Part shown: positions 1-8,937 of the stretch, in pieces | Layout: each line of letters begins with the position of its first letter | Position numbering within the stretch: position 1 is the stretch's first letter | Assembly: GCF_003234365.2 (NCBI RefSeq) | Contig: NZ_CP126260.1 | Span: 1,736,001 to 1,800,000, forward strand | Source of the DNA: Curtobacterium sp. MCJR17_020 | GTDB lineage: Bacteria > Actinomycetota > Actinomycetes > Actinomycetales > Microbacteriaceae | Direction of reading: 5' to 3' | DNA: 64,000 nt | Translations under genes and position numbers: made by a program | The notes under the pieces: model-generated | Seen by the model: the letters and a program-made list of their open reading frames with translations, nothing else | The model's database searches: none | What the model was told of the DNA's origin: nothing

Positions 1-34
1 TGTTTGCATCGCTCCACTGACGAGGGAGTGTTGC

Positions 35-1075
35 ATGACGCACGTCGAACGCACCGCCCGCGCGGCCACGGTGCCGCTGCGGATCGCGGTGTTCTCGCAC
101 GGCACCGAGGCGCCGCCGGCGACCCGGGCCTACCGCGAGGAGCTCGAGCTGTTCACCGCGGCGGAACGCCTCGGGTACGACGGGGCCTGGGTCCGCCAGT
201 TCCACTTCCGGCACGACGACGCACCGGCTCGCGGCGGACTGCCGTCCCCGTTCGTCTTCTTCGCCGCCCTCGCTGAACGGACATCCTTCCTGCGCCTCGG
301 GCTCGGCGCGGTCACGCTGCCGCACGAGGACCCGGTCCGGGTCGCGGAGGACGCCGCCGTCCTCGACGCGATCAGCGACGGCCGGGTGGAACTCGGCGTC
401 GCGAACGGTGGTGGCCCGGAGACCCTCGACGTCTTCGCGCCCGGTCTGGTCGGCGCCGACCAGGACACCCGTCGTGCAGCGTTCGACGAGCAGCTCGCAC
501 GGCTGCTCGACGCGCTGCGTGGTGCGTCACTCGGCACGGGGACCGCACGCCTCAACCCGGACGGCAGCGGGCTGCTCGACCGGATCTGGGACGCCACGCT
601 CAGCGCCGAGAGCGCCGCCATCGCCGCCCACCGTGGGCACGGGGTGCTGATCGGCACCACGCAGACCGTGCCGGCCGAGGTCACCGCGGACGCCTACTAC
701 GCCGCGCTGCCGGACGACGCCGTTCCCCGCGTCGCACTCTCGACGGCGATCTACCCGGCCCCGGACCGCGAGACCGCGCTGCGCGAAGCGCGTGCGGGCA
801 TCGAGGCGAAGTACGCGTGGGGCGAGTCGTTCCTGCCGCCGGCGACGACCCTGGCCGAGAAGGCCGCGTCGCTCAACCTGCACTACGGCACGGCCGACGA
901 CATCGCGGAGTCGATCGCGTCGAAGCCGTACTCCCGCTACGCGACGCAGCTCAACGTGCAGGTCGACGACGGCTACGCCGACGTCGGTGCACGGACGGAC
1001 GCCCTCGCGCTGTTCGCCGAGCAGGTGGCCCCGCGGCTCGGCGCCGTCCTGGCCCACGAGGCGGTGACGGCATGA
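35..1075 (+). CDS. LLM class flavin-dependent oxidoreductase (KPN_01858-like)
   Basis: A 346-residue FMN-dependent luciferase-like monooxygenase with a TIM-barrel fold. Family members use reduced flavin and oxygen to oxidise small organic substrates; the substrate here is unknown. Near the N-terminus it reads ELFTAAERLGYDGAWVRQFH, then PLP-type segments (GLPSPFVFFAALA, VTLPHEDPVRVAEDAAVLD) typical of the KPN_01858 subgroup, which usually sits next to peptide-type ABC importers and AhpD-like proteins. The ATG at 35 has a GAGGGAG ribosome site six bases upstream. Its stop overlaps the next start by 4 bp, so it is the first gene visible of an operon that may begin before the window. It resembles the proteins at 34931 and 46279. 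The family call is firm; the function within it is not. Confidence 0.88.
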   Translation: MTHVERTARAATVPLRIAVFSHGTEAPPATRAYREELELFTAAERLGYDGAWVRQFHFRHDDAPARGGLPSPFVFFAALAERTSFLRLGLGAVTLPHEDPVRVAEDAAVLDAISDGRVELGVANGGGPETLDVFAPGLVGADQDTRRAAFDEQLARLLDALRGASLGTGTARLNPDGSGLLDRIWDATLSAESAAIAAHRGHGVLIGTTQTVPAEVTADAYYAALPDDAVPRVALSTAIYPAPDRETALREARAGIEAKYAWGESFLPPATTLAEKAASLNLHYGTADDIAESIASKPYSRYATQLNVQVDDGYADVGARTDALALFAEQVAPRLGAVLAHEAVTA

Positions 1076-2448
1076 CCCGCGACGGCGGCCTGGTGCTCGG
1101 CGGGATGGTGTTCTACCCCGGCGGCGAGCACGTCACGAGCTGGCGCCTGCCGGGCAGCGAACCGGACGCCTACCTGGACGTCGAGTACTACGTCCGGTTC
1201 GCGCAGACGCTCGAGCGCGGTGGGTTCGCGACGCTGTTCATCGCCGACGAGCTGTACGTCTGGGACCGCTTCGCGTCGGGCATCGACCACGCCGTGAACA
1301 TCCGCACCGAGCCCTTCACCCTGCTCGGCGCCCTGTCGCAGCGGACCGAGCACATCGGGCTCGCCGCGACGGTCTCGACCACCTACAACGAGCCGTACCA
1401 CGTGGCCCGGAAGCTGGCGTCGATCGACCACCTGAGCGAGGGCCGGGCCGCCTGGAACCTCGTCACGAGCGCCTCGGACGAAGAGGCCTGGAACTTCGGT
1501 CGCGACGCGAACCTCGACCACGCCGTCCGGTACCGCCGGGGCGCAGAGTTCGTCGACGTCGTGCAGGGCCTCTGGGACAGCTGGGACGACGACGCGTTCC
1601 TCTACGACCAGGAGTCCGGGTACTTCGCGAAGCGCGACGGACTGCACGTGCTCGACCACGAGGGCGAGTTCTTCCGCGTGCGCGGGCCGCTCAACATCGC
1701 CCGGCCGCCGCAGGCCCACCCGGTGCTGTTCCAGGCCGGGGCGTCCGAGGCCGGCCGTGCGCTGGCCGGTGCGAAGGCCGAGGGCGTCTTCACCCTCTGG
1801 CAGGACGACCTCGCCGACGCGCAGGCCCTGTACGCCGACTACAAGCGCCGCGCCGTCGAGCACGGACGTGACGCGTCGTCGATGCTCATCCTGCCTGCGG
1901 TGTCGCCGGTGATCGGCGACACCGAGGCCGACGCGCTGCGGCAGCTCGACGAGATCGAGGAGCTGACCCCGGACCGCGTCTCGCTCGACCTGCTGTCCCA
2001 CTACCTGCAGACCGACCTGTCCGACCGGCCGCTCGACGCACCGTTCGAGCACGTCTTCGACGAGACGGCGATCAACCAGTCGAAGTCCGTCTACGAGTCG
2101 ATCCGCCGCATCGCCGCCGAGGCCACCACGCTGCGCGAGGTCTACCGGACGATCCTGCGCCGTCGGTTCCTGCCGGGCACGCCCGAGCAGATCGCCGACT
2201 GGCTGACCGAGCGGTACGAGCAGGACGCCGCCGACGGCTACATGCTCGCGTTCTCGTCGATCCCGGTGAGCGTCGACCGGTTCGTCGACCAGGTCGTGCC
2301 GGAGCTCGAGCGTCGTGGCGTGTACGACCGCGCGTACCGCGGCGACACCCTGCGGGATCACCTCGGGCTGGCGCGACCGGAGAGCCGGTACGACGGTTCG
2401 GCGGCCGTTCCCGCGCCCGCGGCCGTCGACCAGGAGGCGTCCGCATGA
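1072..2448 (+). CDS. NtaA/SnaA/DszA-family FMN-dependent monooxygenase
   Basis: A 458-residue luciferase-fold monooxygenase of the nitrilotriacetate/pristinamycin/dibenzothiophene-sulfone monooxygenase group. Such enzymes take FMNH2 from a separate reductase and oxidise amines, sulfones or related compounds. Visible hallmarks are HVTSWR near residue 20, ATVSTTYNEPYHVARKLASI, GRAAWNLVTS, the WDSWDDDAF segment, and IARPPQAHPVLFQAGAS. I chose ATG 1072 rather than earlier in-frame starts because it overlaps the previous stop (ATGA) and because the family N-terminus begins here. The protein at 2445 is a close paralogue, which suggests a tandem duplication. The substrate is unknown; an organosulfur or amine compound is likely from the importer downstream. 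Confidence 0.88.
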   Translation: MTRDGGLVLGGMVFYPGGEHVTSWRLPGSEPDAYLDVEYYVRFAQTLERGGFATLFIADELYVWDRFASGIDHAVNIRTEPFTLLGALSQRTEHIGLAATVSTTYNEPYHVARKLASIDHLSEGRAAWNLVTSASDEEAWNFGRDANLDHAVRYRRGAEFVDVVQGLWDSWDDDAFLYDQESGYFAKRDGLHVLDHEGEFFRVRGPLNIARPPQAHPVLFQAGASEAGRALAGAKAEGVFTLWQDDLADAQALYADYKRRAVEHGRDASSMLILPAVSPVIGDTEADALRQLDEIEELTPDRVSLDLLSHYLQTDLSDRPLDAPFEHVFDETAINQSKSVYESIRRIAAEATTLREVYRTILRRRFLPGTPEQIADWLTERYEQDAADGYMLAFSSIPVSVDRFVDQVVPELERRGVYDRAYRGDTLRDHLGLARPESRYDGSAAVPAPAAVDQEASA

Positions 2449-3767
2449 GCGGCCGCATCCTGCTGGGAGCCTTCGCCTTCCACCCGGGCGGCGCGCACGT
2501 CACCGGGTGGCGGCATCCGTCCTCGCGTCCCGCCGAGCACCTGAGCATCCGGCACCACCGGCACATCGCGCAGACCGCCGAGCGCGGGGTGTTCGACACG
2601 CTCTTCCTCGCCGACGGCCTGTACTTCTGGGACCGGTACCCGTCGGGCGTCGACCACTACGGGGCGCTGCGGCCCGAACCGTTCACGCTGCTCGCCGCGC
2701 TGTCCCAGGTGACGTCGCGGATCGGCCTCGCCGCGACCGTGTCGACGACGTACAACGAGCCGTACCACGTGGCCAGGACCCTCGCCTCGCTCGACCACCT
2801 CAGCGGGGGGCGAGCCGCGTGGAACCTCGTCACGAGCCGCTACGACGAAGAGGCCCGCAACTTCGGTGGTGACGCCCACATCGACCACTCTCGGCGGTAC
2901 GAGCGCGGTCGCGAGTTCGTCGACGTCGTGAACGGGCTGCTGGACAGCTGGGACGACGACGCGATCGTGGCCGACCCGGCGTCCGGGGTCTTCGCGCACC
3001 GCGACGGCCTGCACCGACTCGACCACGAGGGCGAGTTCTTCCGGGTGCGCGGGCCGCTCAACATCGCCCGGCCGCCGCAGGGCCACCCGCTGCTGTTCCA
3101 GGCCGGCGGGTCCGAGTCCGGGCTGGAACTCGCCGCGGACACGGCCGACGCGGTGTTCACCCGGGGCGGTTCCACCGCGGACGTCCGACGCTTCGTCGAC
3201 GACCTGCGCGCCCGGGCCGTCCGGCACGGCCGCTCCGCCGACGCGGTGAAGATCATGCCGTCGGTGATGCCGGTCGTGGGGGAGACCGCCGCCGATGCCC
3301 GAGCCGAGGCGGACGCGATCCTCGCCCTGACGCCGGACGCCCTCATCCTCGAGGACGTGTCGCACCAGATCGGGCAGGACCTGTCCGGCCGCGACGTCGA
3401 CGTGCCGTTCGACTACGCCGAGGAGTTCGACACCTCGAACGAGACCCGCTCGCCGAAGCCCGCGGTCGACCGGCTGCTCGCCGACGGCCCGGCGACGCCC
3501 CGCGACGTCTACGCGTGGTCGTACCGCCGCAGCCTGCTGACGGGCACCGGACCGGAGATCGCCGACCGGTTCGAGGAGCTCGCCGACGACGGTGGCGCCG
3601 ACGGCTTCATCGTGCAGTTCCCGTACCTGCCCGGCGGGATCGACCGGTTCGTCGACCACGTCGTGCCGGAACTGCAGCGCCGCGGCCGGACCGCCACGGC
3701 GTACGACGACCTCACCCTGCGCGAGCGCTTCGGCCACCCTCGGGTGCCGGACCGCGCGCACCGCTGA
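2445..3767 (+). CDS. NtaA/SnaA/DszA-family FMN-dependent monooxygenase (tandem paralogue)
   Basis: A 440-residue paralogue of the preceding monooxygenase. It shares HVTGWRHP, ATVSTTYNEPYHVARTLASL, GRAAWNLVTSRYDEEARNFG, LLDSWDDDA and IARPPQGHPLLFQAGGSESG. The fold and chemistry are those of FMNH2-dependent two-component monooxygenases. ATG 2445 overlaps the previous stop by 4 bp and has GGAGG eight bases upstream. A binding-protein gene follows 58 bp later, so the two tandem enzymes probably act on the compound imported by the transporter at 3826-8874, or on related ones. The substrate is not deducible from sequence. Confidence 0.88.
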   Translation: MSGRILLGAFAFHPGGAHVTGWRHPSSRPAEHLSIRHHRHIAQTAERGVFDTLFLADGLYFWDRYPSGVDHYGALRPEPFTLLAALSQVTSRIGLAATVSTTYNEPYHVARTLASLDHLSGGRAAWNLVTSRYDEEARNFGGDAHIDHSRRYERGREFVDVVNGLLDSWDDDAIVADPASGVFAHRDGLHRLDHEGEFFRVRGPLNIARPPQGHPLLFQAGGSESGLELAADTADAVFTRGGSTADVRRFVDDLRARAVRHGRSADAVKIMPSVMPVVGETAADARAEADAILALTPDALILEDVSHQIGQDLSGRDVDVPFDYAEEFDTSNETRSPKPAVDRLLADGPATPRDVYAWSYRRSLLTGTGPEIADRFEELADDGGADGFIVQFPYLPGGIDRFVDHVVPELQRRGRTATAYDDLTLRERFGHPRVPDRAHR

Positions 3768-3825
3768 CCGCTCCACCCCCTCCCAGCACCGCACCCCTGC
3801 ACCCCGAACCCCCTAGGAGTCATCC

Positions 3826-5388
3826 GTGACCGTCGACCTCACGTCGCGGCGGCGTCGCCTCAAGCGCCTCGCCCTCGCGGCCACCGCGTCCGCCCTCGCC
3901 CTCACGCTCGCCGCGTGCTCGTCCGGCGGCGACGCCTCGCCCGGATCGTCCTCGGACAGCGGCACCTACACGCTCGGACTCCAGGAGCCCGACAGCACGA
4001 TCAACCCCCTCACCACCTCGGACTACAACGCGATGTTCATCGTGGGGCTGGCGTCCGAGGGACTGCTCAGCCAGGACGCGAAGGGCAAGCTCGAGGGCCG
4101 TCTGGCCGACTCGTGGAAGGCGTCGTCCGACGGACGCACCTGGACGGTGCAGCTCCGCGACGACCTGCAGTTCTCCGACGGTGCCGCCCTCACGAGCAAG
4201 GACGTCGTCGCGACGTTCGACTCGATCATCGGCAAGGACAGCCAGTCGCCCGGCAAGTCGAGCTTCGACGGCATCCTGCAGTCGGTCTCCGCCGACGGTG
4301 CCTCGACCATCGACTTCACGCTCGCCAAGCCGTACGCCGACTTCCCGTACCTGTTGACGGGTTCGAACACGACCATCCAGCCGGCCGGTTTCGACGCTTC
4401 GACGAACTGGGCCAAGCAGCCCGTCGGCGCCGGGCAGTTCGTGCTGACGAAGTACTCGGCCGGCCAGGGCGCCACGTTCACGAAGAACCCGGACTACTGG
4501 GACGCGAAGGACGTCGATCTCGACGAGGTCGACGTGAAGTTCTACGCTGACGACCAGGCCCAGCTGCTCGCGTTCCAGAGCGGGGAGATCGACCAGATCG
4601 CCGCAAGCCCCACCGCGACGTCGACGCTGCAGGCCTCGGACTACACCGAGACCGAGCCGTACTTCAACAAGTTCGACGGCATCTTCCTCGACGTCACCAA
4701 GGCGCCGTTCGACGACCCGAAGGTCCGTGAGGCCTTCGCCCTCGCGCTCGACCGCGAGGAGATCGTCAAGACGGTCTACGGCGGCGCAGCCGAGGTCGGC
4801 AACGACACCACGTTCTTCCCGAGTTCGGCGATCCAGCCGAAGGGGCTCGAACAGCGCGAGCAGGACAAGGCGAAGGTCGCGGACCTGCTCGGCGGCACGA
4901 CCGTGTCCTTCGAGATCACGACGCTCGACGCCGAGAAGGCCCTCGCCCAGGTGGTGCAGCAGCAGCTCGAGGCGGTCGGCGGGTTCGACGTCACCCTCAA
5001 GGTGTTGACGAGCGCGCAGTACTACGCCGACGGCGACGACACCCCGTGGCTGAACGCGCCGGTGACGATCACCAACTGGGCGCAGCGCCTGCCCGCGCAG
5101 TACGTCGACCTGATCTACCGCGACGGCGCCGTCTGGAATGCCTCGAAGTACTCGAGCCCGGAGCTCGAGCAGCTGACCGACCGGTACGAGTCGACGACCG
5201 ACGACTCGGAGCGGCAGGACCTGGCGAACCAGATCGCCGAGATCGAGTGGACCGACCTGCCCGTGATCGTCCCCGCGTTCGCGTCGAGCAGCATCCTGCT
5301 GCAGAAGCGCGTCACGGGCACCTTCCGGTCGGGGCAGGACTTCTCGGGCGGGTTCGACTTCCGGGGCATCGGGGTCACCGCGTCATGA
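3826..5388 (+). CDS. Peptide/nickel-type (family 5) ABC substrate-binding lipoprotein
   Basis: A 520-residue solute-binding protein of the Opp/Dpp family. It captures substrate outside the membrane and delivers it to the permeases encoded next. The N-terminus has an arginine-rich stretch, a hydrophobic segment and the lipobox LAAC, with the lipidated cysteine at residue 31. The mature domain shows the family pattern: an early YNAMFIVGLASEGLLSQD segment, then RTWTVQLRDDLQFSDG, KPYADFPYLL, and DDPKVREAFALALDREEIV in the middle. The start is GTG 3826, preceded by TAGGAG. Operon context with three flavin monooxygenases suggests a small organic compound rather than peptides. The stop overlaps the permease start. 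Confidence 0.92.
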   Translation: MTVDLTSRRRRLKRLALAATASALALTLAACSSGGDASPGSSSDSGTYTLGLQEPDSTINPLTTSDYNAMFIVGLASEGLLSQDAKGKLEGRLADSWKASSDGRTWTVQLRDDLQFSDGAALTSKDVVATFDSIIGKDSQSPGKSSFDGILQSVSADGASTIDFTLAKPYADFPYLLTGSNTTIQPAGFDASTNWAKQPVGAGQFVLTKYSAGQGATFTKNPDYWDAKDVDLDEVDVKFYADDQAQLLAFQSGEIDQIAASPTATSTLQASDYTETEPYFNKFDGIFLDVTKAPFDDPKVREAFALALDREEIVKTVYGGAAEVGNDTTFFPSSAIQPKGLEQREQDKAKVADLLGGTTVSFEITTLDAEKALAQVVQQQLEAVGGFDVTLKVLTSAQYYADGDDTPWLNAPVTITNWAQRLPAQYVDLIYRDGAVWNASKYSSPELEQLTDRYESTTDDSERQDLANQIAEIEWTDLPVIVPAFASSSILLQKRVTGTFRSGQDFSGGFDFRGIGVTAS

Positions 5389-6368
5389 GCACCGCGCGCC
5401 GCCGTCGTCTGCTGACCCTGGTCGGGCAACGGGTCGTCCAGATCCCGCTCGTCCTGGTCGTGGTCTCCGTCCTGACGTTCTGGCTCGTCCAGGTCGTGCC
5501 GGGTGACCCGGGCCGGAACGCCCTCGGGCAGTACGCGACGGCGGCGCAGGTGCGCGCGTGGAACGTCGACCACGGGCTCGACGGGTCCCTCGTCAGCCGG
5601 TACCTGCACTGGATCGGCGGGTTCGTCACGGGGGACTGGGGCACGAGCTTCGTCTACTCCGAGCCGGTCCGCGACCTGGTGCTCGGCCGCCTCGGCAACT
5701 CCCTGCTGCTCGGCGCGTACGCGTTCGTCATCATGGTGCCGGTCGCGATCACGCTCGGCGCCGTGCAGGCGTACCGGCAGGGACGCCGCTCCGACCGGGC
5801 CGTCACGGTCGGGCTGCTGACGATCTCGGCGGTGCCGGAGTTCGTCGTCGGGATCGTGCTGCTGCTCGTCTTCGCGGTCTGGCTGCGGGTGGTGCCGGTG
5901 CAGGCGTCCGGTGCGCTCGACGCCGGGTTCGGCGAGCGGCTCCGGGTGCTCACACTGCCCGCCGTGGTGCTCGCCCTGGCGTACCTCGCCGTCCTGACCC
6001 GGATGGTGCGTGCGGGGACGATCGAGACCATCCGGTCGCAGTTCCACCGCACCGCCGTGCTCAAGGGCCTGACGACCGGTCAGGTCGTCCGCCGGCACGT
6101 CGTCCGGAACGCGCTCATCCCGACGTTCTCGGTGCTCGGCATCTACCTCGGCACCCTGCTCGGCGGCAGCGTCATCGTCGAGACCCTGTTCTCCTACCCG
6201 GGCCTCGGCGCGTTGCTCGTGTCGGCCGCCGAGCGCAAGGACGCCCTGCTGCTCGAGAGCGGGGTGATGCTCGCCGGGGCGCTCTCGCTCGGCGCGCTCC
6301 TGCTCACCGACCTGCTGTTCGTGGTGGTCGATCCCCGGATCCGCTTCGAACGGGCGGCCACCGCATGA
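5385..6368 (+). CDS. DppB-type ABC permease
   Basis: A 327-residue integral membrane permease of the binding-protein-dependent Opp/Dpp class. The N-terminal signature is a hydrophobic helix followed by LVQVVPGDPGRN, then GDWGTSFVYSEPV, as in DppB-type proteins. The cytoplasmic EAA-like loop that contacts the ATPase is seen in HRTAVLKGLTTGQVVRRHVV followed by RNALIPTFSV. The C-terminal part contains SVIVETLFSYPGLG, conserved in the family. ATG 5385 overlaps the upstream stop (ATGA), which places it in one translationally coupled operon with 3826 and 6365. It forms the membrane channel with the DppC-type partner. Confidence 0.92.
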   Translation: MSTARRRRLLTLVGQRVVQIPLVLVVVSVLTFWLVQVVPGDPGRNALGQYATAAQVRAWNVDHGLDGSLVSRYLHWIGGFVTGDWGTSFVYSEPVRDLVLGRLGNSLLLGAYAFVIMVPVAITLGAVQAYRQGRRSDRAVTVGLLTISAVPEFVVGIVLLLVFAVWLRVVPVQASGALDAGFGERLRVLTLPAVVLALAYLAVLTRMVRAGTIETIRSQFHRTAVLKGLTTGQVVRRHVVRNALIPTFSVLGIYLGTLLGGSVIVETLFSYPGLGALLVSAAERKDALLLESGVMLAGALSLGALLLTDLLFVVVDPRIRFERAATA

Positions 6369-7261
6369 CCGCCGTCGTCCCCGGCGCCGTCGAGACCGAC
6401 GCCCTCGCCGGACGTCCGCCGGCGTCGACCACCACGGGCACCGCACGGGTCACCCGCCGCGGGTGGCGCGGACTGCTCCGGCGTCCCACGTTCCTGGTCT
6501 CCGTGGCGGTCCTGCTCTGGTGGGTCGTCCTGGCCGTGGGCTGGCACCTGCTCGGCCTGCAGCCCTTCGCCCGCACCGGCGAGCTCCTGCAGGCACCGAG
6601 CGCCGCGCACTGGTTCGGCACCGACTCGCTCGGTCGCGACGTCTTCGCCCGTGTCGCCGCCGGAGCCCGGCCGGCGCTCGTCATCGGTCCGTTCGGCGCG
6701 GCGCTGGCGACCGTCGTCGGCGGCACCCTCGGCCTGCTCGCCGGCTACCACCGCGGCTGGGTCGACACCGCACTGATGCGGTTCTTCGACGTGCTGCTCG
6801 CGTTGCCCAGCCTGATCTTCCTGGTCGTCCTCGTCGGCGCCTTCGGCGTGTCGACGCCCGCGCTCGTGCTCATCGTCGGCGTGCTCTTCGCCCCGGGCAT
6901 CGCACGGATCGTCCGCGCCGCGGTGCTCGTCGAGATGGGCAAGTCCTACGTCCAGGCCGCACGGCTGCAGGGCGAGAGCGCCTTCCGGGCGATGGTCACC
7001 GAGTTGCTGCCGAACGTGGTCGGGGTCTTCGTGGTCCAGGCGGTCCTGAGCCTCGGTGCCGCGATCTTCATCACCGCGTCGCTGTCGTTCCTCGGGCTCG
7101 GTTCGCAACCACCGGCCGCCGACTGGGGGCTCGACATCAACGCGAACCGCGCCTACCTGCAGGCCGCGTGGTGGACGGTCGTGTTCCCGGGTGTCGCCGT
7201 GGCGTCGATCGTCGTGTCCGCGAACCTGATCGCCGACAACCTCAAGGAGGTCTCCGAGTGA
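6365..7261 (+). CDS. DppC-type ABC permease
   Basis: A 298-residue integral membrane permease, the second channel subunit of the importer. It has the DppC hallmark HWFGTDSLGRDVFARV after the first membrane helix, several further hydrophobic helices, an ATPase-contact loop (SYVQAARLQGESAFRAMVTE), and SLSFLGLGSQPPAADWG near the C-terminus. The first 35 or so residues are a polar, Ala/Thr-rich extension. ATG 6365 overlaps the stop of the preceding permease by 4 bp; its own stop overlaps the GTG start of the ATPase gene. Confidence 0.92.
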   Translation: MTAVVPGAVETDALAGRPPASTTTGTARVTRRGWRGLLRRPTFLVSVAVLLWWVVLAVGWHLLGLQPFARTGELLQAPSAAHWFGTDSLGRDVFARVAAGARPALVIGPFGAALATVVGGTLGLLAGYHRGWVDTALMRFFDVLLALPSLIFLVVLVGAFGVSTPALVLIVGVLFAPGIARIVRAAVLVEMGKSYVQAARLQGESAFRAMVTELLPNVVGVFVVQAVLSLGAAIFITASLSFLGLGSQPPAADWGLDINANRAYLQAAWWTVVFPGVAVASIVVSANLIADNLKEVSE

Positions 7262-8874
7262 CCGAGCAGACCGGCACGCGCGAGCAGCCCCGGACCACCG
7301 GCACGACCGACGCACTGGTCCGCGTCGAGGGGCTCACGGTGTCGTACCGCGGCACCCGGGTGGTCGACGACGTCGCGTTCGCGATCGAGCCCGGTGGCTC
7401 GTACGGGCTCGTGGGCGAGTCCGGCTCCGGCAAGAGCACCGTGGCCGGCACGCTGACGGCGTCGCTCGGCCCGGACGCCGCCGTCGGGTCGTCGGCGCTG
7501 GTCGTCGACGGCGTCGACGTCGCGTCCTTGCGCGGTGAGCGCCTCCGGCGGTTCCGCCGCGACGTCGTGGCGGTCGTCCACCAGGAACCCGGCCTCGCCC
7601 TCAACCCGACGATGACGGTCGGGCGCCAGGTCGCCGAGGTCCTGCGCGCCACGGGCTCCGGCCGCACGGCTGCGGACACCGCGACGATCGAGTCGTTCAC
7701 GCGGGTCGGCCTGCCGTCACCGACGACGATCGGCGTGCGGTACCCGCACGAGCTGTCCGGCGGTCAGCAGCAGCGGGTGGCGATCGCCATGGCCCTGGTG
7801 GCCCGTCCGCGCCTGCTCGTGCTCGACGAACCCACCACCGGCCTGGACAGCACGGTCGAGGCGGGCATCATGGCGCTCATCGACGAGCTCCGGACCGAGA
7901 TCGGCTTCGCGACCCTGCTCATCAGCCACAACCTGCCGCTGGTCGCCGCGCACTGCGGCCGGGTCGGGGTGCTCCGCCACGGGGTGCTCGTCGAGGAGGG
8001 CACCGCGGCCCAGGTGCTGCTCCACCCCACGGAGCCGTACACCAAGCAGCTCGTCGACGCCCTGCCCGACATCACGACGGGCAAGGCGGGAACGGCGGGC
8101 AAAACGGGGACGACCGCCGAGACCGCGCAGCACGACGTCCTCGCGACGATCAGGGGCCTCCGCAAGGAGTACGACGGCGCCGTCGCCCTCGACGGCATCG
8201 ACCTCGAGGTGCGCCGCGGTGAGGTGCTGGGCGTCGTCGGGGAGTCCGGCTCCGGCAAGACGACCTTCGGCCGAGCCCTCGCCGGACTGGTCCGACACGA
8301 CGGCACGATCAGGCTGGACGCCGGCGACGAGACGCCGACCGGTACCCCACCCGTGCAGGTCGTGTTCCAGAACGCGGACGCCTCGCTCAACCCGCGGCGC
8401 ACGGTCCGACAGGTGCTCGGACGGGCGATCCGGCTGCTGCACGGCGACGGCACCGCCGAACAGCTCGCGGCGCGTGTCGGGCTGCCCGCCGACGTCCTCG
8501 ACCGCCGGCCCGCGCAGCTGTCCGGCGGGCAGAAGCAGCGCGTGGCCATCGCCCGGGCGTTCGCCGGACCGGTGCCGCTCGTGGTGTGCGACGAACCGAC
8601 GTCCGCCCTCGACGTCTCGGTGCAGGCGCGGATCCTCGACCTGGTGCTCGACCTGCAGCGCACCACCGGCACGACCTGCGTGTTCATCTCGCACGACCTC
8701 GCCGTCGTGCGCCGGGTCGCCGACCGCATCGCGGTCTTCGACGGCGGTCATGTCGTCGACGTGGGCCCCGCGGAGCGGCTGTTCGACGCAGACGCGCACC
8801 CGCGCACCCGCGAGCTCGTCGCGGCCGCGCTCGACCTGCGCCGGCGCGCCGGTCTGGTGGCTCCCGCGGCCTGA
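7258..8874 (+). CDS. Fused DppD-DppF ABC ATPase (two nucleotide-binding domains)
   Basis: A 538-residue protein with two complete ABC ATPase domains, which replaces the separate DppD and DppF of many bacteria and powers the importer at 3826-7261. Domain 1 (about 20-255) has Walker A GESGSGKST, signature LSGGQQQRVAIAMAL and Walker B LLVLDEPTTGLD. Domain 2 (about 285-530) has GESGSGKTT, LSGGQKQRVAIARAF and LVVCDEPTSALD. A Gly/Thr-rich linker separates them. The usual C-terminal oligopeptide-transporter segment follows each domain. The GTG start at 7258 overlaps the previous stop. The 63 bp after the stop show no strong hairpin. Confidence 0.92.
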   Translation: MTEQTGTREQPRTTGTTDALVRVEGLTVSYRGTRVVDDVAFAIEPGGSYGLVGESGSGKSTVAGTLTASLGPDAAVGSSALVVDGVDVASLRGERLRRFRRDVVAVVHQEPGLALNPTMTVGRQVAEVLRATGSGRTAADTATIESFTRVGLPSPTTIGVRYPHELSGGQQQRVAIAMALVARPRLLVLDEPTTGLDSTVEAGIMALIDELRTEIGFATLLISHNLPLVAAHCGRVGVLRHGVLVEEGTAAQVLLHPTEPYTKQLVDALPDITTGKAGTAGKTGTTAETAQHDVLATIRGLRKEYDGAVALDGIDLEVRRGEVLGVVGESGSGKTTFGRALAGLVRHDGTIRLDAGDETPTGTPPVQVVFQNADASLNPRRTVRQVLGRAIRLLHGDGTAEQLAARVGLPADVLDRRPAQLSGGQKQRVAIARAFAGPVPLVVCDEPTSALDVSVQARILDLVLDLQRTTGTTCVFISHDLAVVRRVADRIAVFDGGHVVDVGPAERLFDADAHPRTRELVAAALDLRRRAGLVAPAA

Positions 8875-8937
8875 GCGGGGCCTGAGACGTGCGCCCTGTC
8901 GGTCGCGTTCACCGCCGCGGACGCCGAGCGTTCCGCG

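Noticed and set aside
973..2361. Long antisense reading frames, for example opposite the monooxygenases
   Set aside because: High G+C in third positions creates long open frames on the opposite strand. They lack ribosome sites and family features, while the plus-strand proteins match known families end to end.
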